This document shows, one piece after another, positions 15,118 to 22,553 of a stretch of DNA of 24,576 bases (its first letter is position 1; every line of letters begins with the position of its first letter). This DNA is from a virus, in IMG/VR virus record IMGVR_UViG_3300044641_000775, positions 1 to 24,576 of that record, one strand, 5' to 3'. A program made the position numbers and the translations under genes. The notes under the pieces are model-generated. The model made no database searches. It was not told the DNA's origin and saw nothing but the letters and a program-made list of their open reading frames with translations.

Positions 15118-16604
15118 TGGCCGCTGCATTTTCTCCGCTATCGACGCAGCCGGTTTTCTACAACGGGCAGTATATCGTCGGCGCCAAGATTTACGTTTTC
15201 TACGCCGGCACAAATACGCCTTGCACGGCCTATGCCGATGGCGCTTCGAACGCCGAACGCACGCACCCATTCCTGACCGACGGAAATGGCTGTATTCCGC
15301 CATTCTGGGTGCCGAGCCGCGACTATAAGGTCGTCATCACGACGACGACGGGCCGGGTTATTCGTACAATCGACAACCTGCCGGCGACGAGCAGTTCGTC
15401 TGGCGGTGGCGGTGGCGGCGTATTGCCGGACACGGGGACGAAAATCCCGGCTGGCTTCCTTATGCCTGCTCATTCGACCGGCTCAAAAGACGGTTGGGTG
15501 CGCGCCAACGGTCGGTCAATCGGCAATGAACTTTCCGGCGCGACGGAACGCGCCAACGAAGATACGGCCGAACTGTTCTACGCGCTCTGGACGGACGACC
15601 CCAAACTCCCGGTCACAGGCGGTCGTGGCAACAGCCCAGAGGACGACTTTGCGGTCGGCAAGCAAATCACGCTTCCTGACTATCGCGGTCGCGTTCCCGT
15701 CGGCTTGGCCGATATGGGCTACCTCGACAGCGGCCGTCTCAACGGCGTTAATTTCACCGACGGCACGAATAAGACTCTTGGCGCTTCGACCGGCGCATCA
15801 ACTGTTGCGCTGACGATTGCTCAACTGGCGCAGCATAATCACAGCGGATCTTCGGTTCTAAGCGGCTCGCATAATCACCTTGGCGTAACGGTTGCCGACG
15901 GCATTCACACGCATGGCGCAACGTCTGCCGATGCTGGCGCTCATACCCATGATGGCACAACGGCCGGCGGCGGGGGGCATGCCCATAGCGGAACGGCTAC
16001 AACTGGCGGAACGCATACGCACGGCGCATCAACTGATACGACCGGGACGCACGTTCATGGCATTGCAGATGGCGGCTATCACGACCACGCTCTAGGAGGC
16101 GGTGGCGGCCATACACACGGCGTCAATGACCCTGGCCATCAGCACAACTACCAAACGAGACTTGGCCCTTCTACCGCATCCGGAGGCCCGTCTCCAGCCA
16201 ACATTGCAGAAATAACCAACGCAACTGCAATGGCCGGAACGAATATCAGCATTGCTCCGATCGGAGATCACACCCACCTTGTCGGCGGAAACGGAACGCA
16301 CACGCATAGTGTCGTTGCGGCTGGCGGCCACGCTCACATTGTTGCAATCGCTGATGGCGGCTCACACACTCACGCCCTCGCTGTCAATGCCGTTGCTGAC
16401 CACGCACACACGTTCGGAACAAGCACGAGCGGAAGCCATTCACACACGCTGACGGTCGCCAATTCTGCGGCTCATACACACGCATTCCAGACAGCGGACA
16501 GCGGCTCGCACACGCACGAAATCGTCATCAATCAGACCGGCAGCGGTGAAGCGCATCCTAACATGCAGCCGTCGATCCTCTGCACCTGGTATATCAAACT
16601 TTAA
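15117..16604 (+). CDS. Tail fiber with head-binding-like start, collar domain and 18 HxH motifs
   Basis: 495 residues. Residues 1-90 (QPVFYNGQYIVGAKIYVFYA, then a PFLTDGNGCIPPFWV motif) resemble N-terminal attachment domains of podovirus tail fibers and spikes, which dock onto the tail hub. After a Ser/Gly linker, residues about 108-200 form a phage tail collar domain: KIPAGFLMPAHS, DGWVRANGRSIGNEL and ITLPDYRGRVPVGLADM. Residues 240-467 carry 18 HxH motifs, mostly spaced exactly 12 residues. In T4 gp37 such motifs bind iron ions along a trimeric needle. A break at about 344-384 separates ten motifs from eight. The C-terminus HPNMQPSILCTWYIKL is a usual end of collar-type fibers. It overlaps the previous gene as TAATG. 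Fiber role firm; metal binding inferred. Confidence 0.88.
   Translation: MAAAFSPLSTQPVFYNGQYIVGAKIYVFYAGTNTPCTAYADGASNAERTHPFLTDGNGCIPPFWVPSRDYKVVITTTTGRVIRTIDNLPATSSSSGGGGGGVLPDTGTKIPAGFLMPAHSTGSKDGWVRANGRSIGNELSGATERANEDTAELFYALWTDDPKLPVTGGRGNSPEDDFAVGKQITLPDYRGRVPVGLADMGYLDSGRLNGVNFTDGTNKTLGASTGASTVALTIAQLAQHNHSGSSVLSGSHNHLGVTVADGIHTHGATSADAGAHTHDGTTAGGGGHAHSGTATTGGTHTHGASTDTTGTHVHGIADGGYHDHALGGGGGHTHGVNDPGHQHNYQTRLGPSTASGGPSPANIAEITNATAMAGTNISIAPIGDHTHLVGGNGTHTHSVVAAGGHAHIVAIADGGSHTHALAVNAVADHAHTFGTSTSGSHSHTLTVANSAAHTHAFQTADSGSHTHEIVINQTGSGEAHPNMQPSILCTWYIKL
15834..16517 (+). repeat. HxH-encoding repeat region (18 motifs, mainly 36-bp period)
   Basis: Histidine pairs begin at residues 240, 252, 264, 276, 288, 300, 312, 322, 332, 341, then 385, 395, 405, 417, 429, 441, 453 and 465. 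Seven motifs at the front and six at the end are spaced exactly 12 residues, with units like GSHTHALAVNAV. Spacing shortens to 9-10 around the central break. Confidence 0.92.
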
Positions 16605-16614
16605 CGAGGCCAGC

Positions 16615-16971
16615 ATGTATCAGGCCAGGCTCGACCCGCTCGCCATCGGGTCGGATTGGAATGTCGCGATTGAATTAATGGACGCCGACACGGGCGACCC
16701 ATTGGATTTAACCGACATGCAATTCACCGTGACGATGCAGCCCATTCGCGGCGGCTACATGCCGGTCATCGGGACGACCTCAAACGGTCATGTGACGACG
16801 CCGGATGATGGCGTTGTGTTTATCAATTTCATGGCCGCAGACATGCGCGGGTTGAGCGTCGGTGACTACGCCGTGAGCCTAAAGGCGGAACGGGACGGTT
16901 TTACCGAACACCTTGTCATCGGCACGCTTCCTGTTGTGGACGGAGTTAATCGTAATGGGTTTTATCTCTAA
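16615..16971 (+). CDS. Small beta-sandwich tail protein (BppU N-domain-like)
   Basis: 118 residues from ATG 16615, with GAGG at 16606-16609 a few bases upstream; an in-frame ATG at 16546 lies deep in the fiber gene and is rejected. The sequence alternates hydrophobic beta strands: DWNVAIELMDADTGDPLDLT, then MQFTVTMQPIRGG, a loop with GHVTTPDDGVVFINF, and GDYAVSLKAERDGFTEHLVIG. The D-DG-PLDLT pattern followed by a second sheet resembles the N-terminal Ig-like domain of BppU-type baseplate proteins, which mediate assembly of receptor-binding parts. Here it would bridge the collar fiber and the next long fiber. The last 17 nt overlap that gene. The fold call is moderate; function is inferred from position. 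Confidence 0.72.
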   Translation: MYQARLDPLAIGSDWNVAIELMDADTGDPLDLTDMQFTVTMQPIRGGYMPVIGTTSNGHVTTPDDGVVFINFMAADMRGLSVGDYAVSLKAERDGFTEHLVIGTLPVVDGVNRNGFYL

Positions 16972-19099
16972 CACCCGCCCGCGCATTATCATCAAGTCGC
17001 TCACGCGGTTTCCGGCGAAGGTTTACGCCGAGAATGGCGTCGGCGTTCATAGCAGCAATGGCGCTTATACGTTCGGCCTCGACTATCCGAACCTGATTGA
17101 CAGCCGTGGCATTGAGGACGCCAACAAGGCGTCGATTGCCGTCTATCGCTATGATTTGCAGCGTTACGAGGAATTGCCGTTAAGCCTGCTCGGCGGCCTT
17201 GGCGGCGGTGGCGGCCTTGGCAGAATTGAAACCGAGCGGTGGTTATTCGACGGCGTTGCGACGCAGTTCAAAATCTATGTCGATGGCGACCTATTCGAGC
17301 CGCAGCAAGCCGCGTCGGTGCTGGTCAGCATCGAAGGCGTCATGCAAGAGGCGCTGGTCGATTTCAACGTCACCAAATCCACAATCATCTTCACCAAGGC
17401 GCCGCCGGTCGATGCGACAACCTGGGCGGTTGTCAGCGGCGGCTTCGGTGGAAGCATTGGCGGCAGCGGCGGAACAGGAACAGGCTACGTTCTCCCGCCG
17501 CCCACCAACACGACACTTGGCGGCGTCTACTCCGACACGGCGCCGGCTGGATTTGTCCAGGTCGGCATTGACCCCGTTGGCCGGGCGATCTTCCGCCAGC
17601 TTGACGGGCTGCACGTTCCGGCCCCGACGCTCTCGACGCTCGGTGGCGTCTACCAGGAGCAGGCGCCAGCAAACTTTGTCCAGGTCGGCGTAGATTCCGC
17701 TGGTCGGGCTATTTATCAAGCCCTGTCTTCCGTCCTGCCGCTCCCAAAGCTGACGACGCTTGGCGGCGTCTATGAAAGCCATGCGCCGGCCGGAATGGTG
17801 CAGGTTGGTATCGGCCCCGATGGCGTTGGCGTTTATCAGACGCTTGCACAGGCTGGCGTCACTCTGCCCAACCCGACCGGCACAACCCTTGGCGGCGTCT
17901 ATTCGGAGGTGGCTCCCCCGAACTATGCGTCAATCGGAATTAACAGCTTCGGCCATAACGTCTTCGAGCATATTTCGAAACTCTTGCTCCCGCCGGAACC
18001 GACCAAACTCGGCGGCGTCTATTCTTCGACGGCTCCGGCTGGCCAGGTGCAGGTCGGTATCGGCACGGACGGAAAGGCGATCTACAAAGCCCTGACCGTC
18101 ACCGACCTTCCGACGCACCCCATTCCGGCGCCGACCCCGACCGCGCTCGGTGGCGTCTACGCTGAAACTGCCCCGTCGAATTGGGTGCAAATCGGAACGG
18201 ACACGACCGGCCACGCGAAATTTCGCCAGCTTACATCGGCCGACCTTCCGCTTCCTTATCCGTTGCCGAACGCCATTGGCGGTGTCTTTGCGTCGAATGC
18301 GCCGGCGCATCAATTCATGGTCGGCATTGGCCAGGACGGCTTTCCGAAATATCGCGTTATCGACCCGACCGACCTAGTTCTGCCGGCTCCGAAATTCACC
18401 GCGCTTGGCGGCGTCTACGCTGAACAGGCGCCGGCCAATCATGTCATGGTCGGCATTGATGACAGCGGCCACGGGATCTATCTCGACATTTCCGGCCTTG
18501 GCGGCACGGGCGGCGGAACGACCGTCGCCATGTCGGGCGAGTATTACTACACGGCGACGCAGGGCCAGGCCATATTCGGTGACGCCGACCAGTTCGGCAA
18601 ACTCCCGACGGGTTGGGCCAGCGCAAGCAATATCCTGGTCGTGTTCCTGAATGGCGTTCGTCTCGTCAAGCAAGAAAACTGGATCATCCTCGACGACACG
18701 CACATCCAGCTTTCGCGCGGCGTTACGGCTGGCTCGCAGGTAACGGTCGAGGTTTACGGAATTGGAACCGGCGCCGGCGGCTCTGGCTCCGGCGTTAATT
18801 CATTCCTGCGGTGCGTCTACATCACCTCGACGGAAGGCCAAACGGCATATTCCGGCGTCGATAAATACGGCCACACGCTTGTCGGCATGACCGGGGCAGG
18901 GGCCGTCGTTTCCGTACATGTCAACGGCGTTCTCTTGGAAGATGACCAGTGGCGCAAATCCAGCGACGGAACGCTGACACTGGTTCGCGCGCCGGCTGTC
19001 GGTTCGAGCGTCACGGTCGATGTCTTCACGGTCGATATTTCTGGCGGCGGCACCGTCACTGTTCCTGAACATAACCACGATGCGGGGGTCTTCGGATAA
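16955..19099 (+). CDS. Long repeat-rich tail fiber with eight LGGVY repeats
   Basis: 714 residues from ATG 16955, with GGAG near 16942 in the end of the preceding gene. An N-terminal domain (1-85) ends in a glycine linker. A beta domain at about 90-160 contains FKIYVDGDLFEP and VSIEGVMQEALVDFNV. Residues 186-514 hold eight repeats of 40-46 residues with LGGVY, an APA element, VQVGID and a G-AIY element. Two further beta domains follow at about 528-603 (ILVVFLNGVRLVKQENWIIL) and 619-693 (VSVHVNGVLLEDDQW), with the VFLNGV/D-W pattern common in phage appendages. The end TVPEHNHDAGVFG has one HNH tripeptide. Likely a trimeric fiber or its shaft. It overlaps the next gene as TAATG, and the same repeat type continues there. 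Confidence 0.82.
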   Translation: MGFISNTRPRIIIKSLTRFPAKVYAENGVGVHSSNGAYTFGLDYPNLIDSRGIEDANKASIAVYRYDLQRYEELPLSLLGGLGGGGGLGRIETERWLFDGVATQFKIYVDGDLFEPQQAASVLVSIEGVMQEALVDFNVTKSTIIFTKAPPVDATTWAVVSGGFGGSIGGSGGTGTGYVLPPPTNTTLGGVYSDTAPAGFVQVGIDPVGRAIFRQLDGLHVPAPTLSTLGGVYQEQAPANFVQVGVDSAGRAIYQALSSVLPLPKLTTLGGVYESHAPAGMVQVGIGPDGVGVYQTLAQAGVTLPNPTGTTLGGVYSEVAPPNYASIGINSFGHNVFEHISKLLLPPEPTKLGGVYSSTAPAGQVQVGIGTDGKAIYKALTVTDLPTHPIPAPTPTALGGVYAETAPSNWVQIGTDTTGHAKFRQLTSADLPLPYPLPNAIGGVFASNAPAHQFMVGIGQDGFPKYRVIDPTDLVLPAPKFTALGGVYAEQAPANHVMVGIDDSGHGIYLDISGLGGTGGGTTVAMSGEYYYTATQGQAIFGDADQFGKLPTGWASASNILVVFLNGVRLVKQENWIILDDTHIQLSRGVTAGSQVTVEVYGIGTGAGGSGSGVNSFLRCVYITSTEGQTAYSGVDKYGHTLVGMTGAGAVVSVHVNGVLLEDDQWRKSSDGTLTLVRAPAVGSSVTVDVFTVDISGGGTVTVPEHNHDAGVFG
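17510..18496 (+). repeat. Eight-copy LGGVY protein repeat
   Basis: The repeats begin with LGG or IGG at residues 188, 229, 269, 312, 352, 398, 441 and 484 of the long fiber. Each contains LGGV-Y, AP-A, a V-VGI strand, a D-G turn and an aromatic strand, separated by proline-rich linkers such as PAPTL or PLPKL. Copies differ in sequence and linker length, so they are old and selected. Confidence 0.88.
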
Positions 19100-20721
19100 T
19101 GGTCGAAATTCTCATTAAGCGCAGCACGGTCGCTGGCAAGGCTCCGACTGCACTCCGCACGGGCGAATTAGCGGTCAACATCCCCGACAAGAAAATCTGG
19201 ATTGGTGACGCCGCTGGCGACGCCGCGTTGCTCCTGAACGCGGCGGCATATCTCCCCCTGGCCGGCGGAACCATGACAGGGACAATCAATGTCCCGAACG
19301 GCATCAACGCCTTTAATACGGCCTCCGGTTTCAACATCATCGGCTCTGCCGCTGGCCTGACGGTTCGCTTCAATACGACGAACTTGCTGGCGTATGGCGT
19401 CAACCAGATCGACGCCTATAAGCCGATTGGCCTGCCTGCCGACCCCATCAACCCATTGCAGGCGGCAACCAAGCAATATGTCGATAACAAGCTATCGACT
19501 GCCCTGTTGCCGACGCCGACGCCGACGCGCCTTGGCGGTGTGTTCTCTGGTGAAGCGACGCCCGGCAATGTCATGTATGGCATCGACACTGCTGGGGCGC
19601 CGATCTTCAAGCAGATCGCCGTGCCGTATCCGAGCGCGACGACGCTTGGCGGCGTTAAGTCTGCCGGGCCGAACGCCAATCAGTATGTGAGCGGCGTCGA
19701 TACGTTTGGCGCCCTGACGTTTGGCGATTTACCTGCCGGCGCGGAGCCGTATGTTTTGCCGCCGGCGAAGTCCAGCGTCCTTGGCGGCATCTACGCGAAT
19801 GTGCCGGCAGTCAACACCGACAATGAGTTTGTCAGGGGTGTCGATGAGAGCGGGCAACTCCTTTTCGGCAATGTGGTCTTCCCGCCCGCAGCCGAGCCGT
19901 ATGTTTTGCCGACTGCGAGCGCGACTGTTCTCGGCGGCGTGAAGATCGGTGCGAACCTTTCGATTGACGCTAGTGGTGTTTTATCAGCGAGCGGTGGAAC
20001 TACCTACACTCTGCCGACTGCATCTGCGACGGTTCTTGGCGGCATTAAGATCGGCACGGGTTTGACAGTCTCGGCTGACGGCACTGTGACCGCAACGCTT
20101 GCCGGAAATTATGTGAATAAAGCTGGCGACGTGATGAACGGCATGTTGCGCTTCGCGGCTACGACGGCAGCCAATGGCTTTAACGGCGCTGACGTCTATC
20201 TGTATTACGACGGAACTTATTATCGCTGTGTCATGCCGGGCGGTGGGCAGTCAATGCTGATCGAGGCGGAGACCGGCAACGTGACGTTCCCGAATGCGGT
20301 GTCGATCACCAAGACGCTGACGATGGGCAACACGATTAAGTTACCGACGACAGTTGCTGGTCTGACTTTTGGCACATCTGGTTACAATGTTTTTGGTGCG
20401 AGCGGTGGCATTGCTGTCCGAAGCAACAATACAAACATTTCCAATTTTACAGGCGCGAATATCACCAACTTCGTGCCGCTAGTTACGCCCGGATCGGGCA
20501 ACGGCATTCAATTTGGTTCTGGCGGTGCAGCCTTTTCTCGCGGTTCTGCGGCGACGAAGATTGCAGCCTCTGGTGCGATTGAACTGCCGACGACTGCACC
20601 GGCTGCGGGTGAGGCGGTTCGCAAGGACTACGTTGATGGTCGTGTGATTGCGCAGGCGGCAGGTGGCGCAGCTCCATCAACAACTGGTCTTTCGGCTGGC
20701 ACTTTGTGGATTGAATACTGA
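19099..20721 (+). CDS. Tail fiber with Mtd-like N-terminus and LGGV repeats
   Basis: 540 residues. Residues 1-37 (ILIKRSTVAGKAPTALRTGEL, then a KKIWIGD strand) match the N-terminal pattern of major tropism determinant and other phage fibers, which anchors the protein to the tail. YLPLAGGTMTGTI at 51-63 and AATKQYVDNKL at 122-132 are frequent shaft elements in tail fibers. Five LGGV/LGGI units start at 145, 183, 228, 278 and 313. The first resembles those of the upstream fiber; the last two have the KIG-L-I-A-G form common in fiber shafts. The C-terminal part (350-540) is Gly/Thr/Asn-rich beta structure with a second RKDYVDG motif and a final STTGLSAGTLWIEY. Receptor contact is probable. It overlaps the following gene as TGATG. 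Confidence 0.83.
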   Translation: MVEILIKRSTVAGKAPTALRTGELAVNIPDKKIWIGDAAGDAALLLNAAAYLPLAGGTMTGTINVPNGINAFNTASGFNIIGSAAGLTVRFNTTNLLAYGVNQIDAYKPIGLPADPINPLQAATKQYVDNKLSTALLPTPTPTRLGGVFSGEATPGNVMYGIDTAGAPIFKQIAVPYPSATTLGGVKSAGPNANQYVSGVDTFGALTFGDLPAGAEPYVLPPAKSSVLGGIYANVPAVNTDNEFVRGVDESGQLLFGNVVFPPAAEPYVLPTASATVLGGVKIGANLSIDASGVLSASGGTTYTLPTASATVLGGIKIGTGLTVSADGTVTATLAGNYVNKAGDVMNGMLRFAATTAANGFNGADVYLYYDGTYYRCVMPGGGQSMLIEAETGNVTFPNAVSITKTLTMGNTIKLPTTVAGLTFGTSGYNVFGASGGIAVRSNNTNISNFTGANITNFVPLVTPGSGNGIQFGSGGAAFSRGSAATKIAASGAIELPTTAPAAGEAVRKDYVDGRVIAQAAGGAAPSTTGLSAGTLWIEY

Positions 20722-21134
20722 TGACAATGAAAATCCTCAACGCCAATACATGGAAAAACGCAAGCCCAAAAGGCGTGCTTGTCGGGACGACGTGGAAGAC
20801 GCCGACGAAGATCAGCGTCCTAGAGAACGGCGTGTGGAAGCAGGTTTGGCCTGATGCTGCGCCTCCGTATCTCTACGACTGCACGAGCGTCGCGAGCGCC
20901 GGATATGTGGTCGATTTTACAGTTCTCGATGGCTGGCCCGAAGGCGACGTCAACGAAGTATATATGTTTCGCTGTTCGACGATGACGGGTTACAACGGTT
21001 ACGTTGGCCGTAATTTCCAAAAGACATTCCGCGCGAGCGGTTATGGTTCTTACGATTGCGAGTTGGAAGATCTGTCGAGCATTCCAGGTAAGACGCGGCA
21101 AACGATTTCCTTCAACGTAACAGTGAGGCCCTAA
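20721..21134 (+). CDS. Small tail-associated protein with WK motifs, unknown
   Basis: 137 residues from the ATG that overlaps the previous TGA; ATG 20727 is a second possible start. The N-terminal 45 residues include NTWKNASPKGVLVGTTWKTP and SVLENGVWKQVWPD. This tryptophan-rich pattern, of the type x-NG-W-xxV, recurs in phage tail and baseplate proteins of unknown function. The C-terminal 90 residues look like a beta-sandwich (YVVDFTVLDGWPEGDVNEVYMF, ending TISFNVTVRP) with three cysteines. No enzyme motif is visible. Its place between two fiber genes suggests an accessory fiber tip, cap or chaperone. I cannot choose among these from sequence alone. Confidence 0.7.
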   Translation: MTMKILNANTWKNASPKGVLVGTTWKTPTKISVLENGVWKQVWPDAAPPYLYDCTSVASAGYVVDFTVLDGWPEGDVNEVYMFRCSTMTGYNGYVGRNFQKTFRASGYGSYDCELEDLSSIPGKTRQTISFNVTVRP

Positions 21135-21136
21135 AA

Positions 21137-21406
21137 ATGTCACGCGCTCTTGAACGTGCATATGACGTGATGCTCCGTGGCGACGAGGTGCTGTCGCTGG
21201 ATTCAATAACGCAGCTTCGCGCAGAAAATAGCAAACAAGCAAACATGACAATCGCAACGGATGGAACCGGCGGATTTGTCATGGTCGCTCTCGGTAGCCT
21301 TGGCGGCGGTTTACCCGAACCGCCTCTCGGCACAAGCGACGCGCTAACAGTAGACCCCGCCGGCGTTGTCCGTTGGGGAGGCGTCGTCTCTGGCGGCGAA
21401 TTTTAG
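21137..21406 (+). CDS. Small hypothetical protein between fiber genes
   Basis: 89 residues, ATG 21137 with GAGG close upstream and 2 nt after the previous stop. The N-terminal half is helical (SRALERAYDVMLRGDEVLSL, then SITQLRAENSKQA). The second half is glycine-rich with FVMVALGSLGGGLPEPPLG and ends DPAGVVRWGGVVSGGEF. The final GGEF resembles the AGEF end of the next fiber protein, possibly a shared terminal element. No family is recognised. It may be an assembly factor or minor part of the same appendage, but that is only positional. Confidence 0.65.
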   Translation: MSRALERAYDVMLRGDEVLSLDSITQLRAENSKQANMTIATDGTGGFVMVALGSLGGGLPEPPLGTSDALTVDPAGVVRWGGVVSGGEF

Positions 21407-21413
21407 GAACTCG

Positions 21414-21450
21414 ACGGCTTAACAGCCGTGGGTAGTTGGTCAACTAGGAG
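21414..21450 (+). promoter_or_regulatory. Two hairpins and an AGGAG ribosome site before fiber gene
   Basis: ACGGCT (21414-21419) pairs with AGCCGT (21424-21429) around loop TAAC. Just after it, TAGTTG (21433-21438) pairs with CAACTA (21441-21446). The AGGAG at 21446-21450 begins at the base of the second stem. No T-run follows, so this is not an intrinsic terminator. The second hairpin could limit access to the ribosome site. Confidence 0.5.
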
Positions 21451-21458
21451 TAATGCAC

Positions 21459-22454
21459 TTGACGACGCTTATTCAGATTAAACGCAACCTTGGTAATACC
21501 CCCGTCGCTACGCCGACGCTGCTCGACGGCGAGTTGGCGTTTGCGAAAGCGGGTTTTCTGCCGAATGGCGGTGCGAATGAACTCGTCATCGGTGATGGCG
21601 CGTCGGGTGCGGTTCTTATCAGCAACACCCGCCAGCTCGAACTGACGGGCAACCAGACGATTGCCTCCGGCACGAAAACCTTCGCTGCTGGTGCAAAGCT
21701 CGCGATTGAGGTTGCTGACCTTAACGTCAAGGGTGGTGCGGCTGGTGATGTTATCATCACCGACGGCGCGGGCAACCTGTTCTTCGGCGCGGCGGCTTCG
21801 TCTGTCACGGGTGACGGCACGACCATCGTCGATGACGGCGACGGCATCCTGTCGGTCAATACTGCTGGCATCGCCGACGGCATCACCGTTATCGACAACG
21901 CTGGCAAGCTGTCGGTTAGCAAAGCCGTCACGGCTGACGTTGAAGCCGGCACTGCTGACGCCTTTGTCGATACCGCCGTCCTGAAGACGGACGTTCTCGG
22001 CGCTGGCCTGTCCACGCTGACGACGACCGCGAAGACGGTTGTGCCGGCCATCAACGAGTTGAAGGTTGAGATTGCCACTCTTACGGGCGTGATGATCTTC
22101 GCCGGCACCTTGGACGCTTCGACGGGTGACATCACTGCCGCGTCTGGCGTTCCGAACGTCCCGGCGAACATTGCCGATGTCGATCCGGCTCTGACGAAGA
22201 ACTACGTCTGGATTGTCACGGTCGCCGGTTCGGACGTCGGCACTGGCAACACCAAACCGGCTGCGAAGCAGGATTGGGTCGCCTCTGACGGCGTGAAGCT
22301 GGTGACGCTGAACTACGGTTTGCAGGCTGTCGTTGCTGCGAACGTCGAATATACGCCGGGCACGAACGTCTACGCTGTTTCGAACAATGTTCAGGCGGCG
22401 ATTGACGAACTTGATGTCGCGCTGCGCGGTCCGATTGACGCCGGCGAGTTCTAA
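21459..22454 (+). CDS. Tail fiber with Mtd-like N-terminus
   Basis: 331 residues if TTG 21459 is used. That codon sits 8 nt after the strong AGGAG, whereas the in-frame ATG 21453 is only 2 nt away and would add two residues. The N-terminus (TTLIQIKRNLGNTPVATPTL, then LDGELAFAK and a NELVIGDG strand) is the same adaptor pattern as in the 19099 gene. The middle has beta repeats (TGNQTIASGTKTF, TIVDDGDGILSVNTAGI). A helical segment VVPAINELKVEIATL and a repeated one VSNNVQAAIDELDVAL near the C-terminus could drive trimerisation. It ends GPIDAGEF. The gene is followed by a strong terminator, closing this transcription unit. Fiber role is likely; the start is uncertain by two codons. Confidence 0.8.
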   Translation: MTTLIQIKRNLGNTPVATPTLLDGELAFAKAGFLPNGGANELVIGDGASGAVLISNTRQLELTGNQTIASGTKTFAAGAKLAIEVADLNVKGGAAGDVIITDGAGNLFFGAAASSVTGDGTTIVDDGDGILSVNTAGIADGITVIDNAGKLSVSKAVTADVEAGTADAFVDTAVLKTDVLGAGLSTLTTTAKTVVPAINELKVEIATLTGVMIFAGTLDASTGDITAASGVPNVPANIADVDPALTKNYVWIVTVAGSDVGTGNTKPAAKQDWVASDGVKLVTLNYGLQAVVAANVEYTPGTNVYAVSNNVQAAIDELDVALRGPIDAGEF

Positions 22455-22478
22455 GCACTCAAAATCAACTGTTGAAAG

Positions 22479-22513
22479 AGGCGCGCAGGTTCAGGCTTGC
22501 GCGCCTTTTCTTT
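22479..22513 (+). terminator. Intrinsic terminator after fiber gene
   Basis: A perfect nine-base stem AGGCGCGCA (22479-22487) and TGCGCGCCT (22498-22506) with a 10-nt loop is followed by TTTCTTT. It lies 24 nt after the stop. The 40 nt between it and the next start contain TAAAAT at 22526-22531, but no convincing -35 box at proper spacing, so a promoter there is possible but not shown. Confidence 0.92.
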
Positions 22514-22553
22514 GGCCAAATGCGCTAAAATCCAGACCTAGATAGGATTTGTA

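Noticed and set aside
21473-22171. 232-codon open frame on the minus strand
   Set aside because: It is antisense to a well-supported fiber gene, has no ribosome site or family features, and its Ala/Ser/Pro-rich sequence mirrors the codon bias of the + strand gene.
22507-22553. Promoter between the terminator and the S74 fiber gene
   Set aside because: TAAAAT at 22526 could be a -10 box, but no good -35 box lies at 16-18 bp, and T-rich bases there belong to the terminator. Not supported enough to list.
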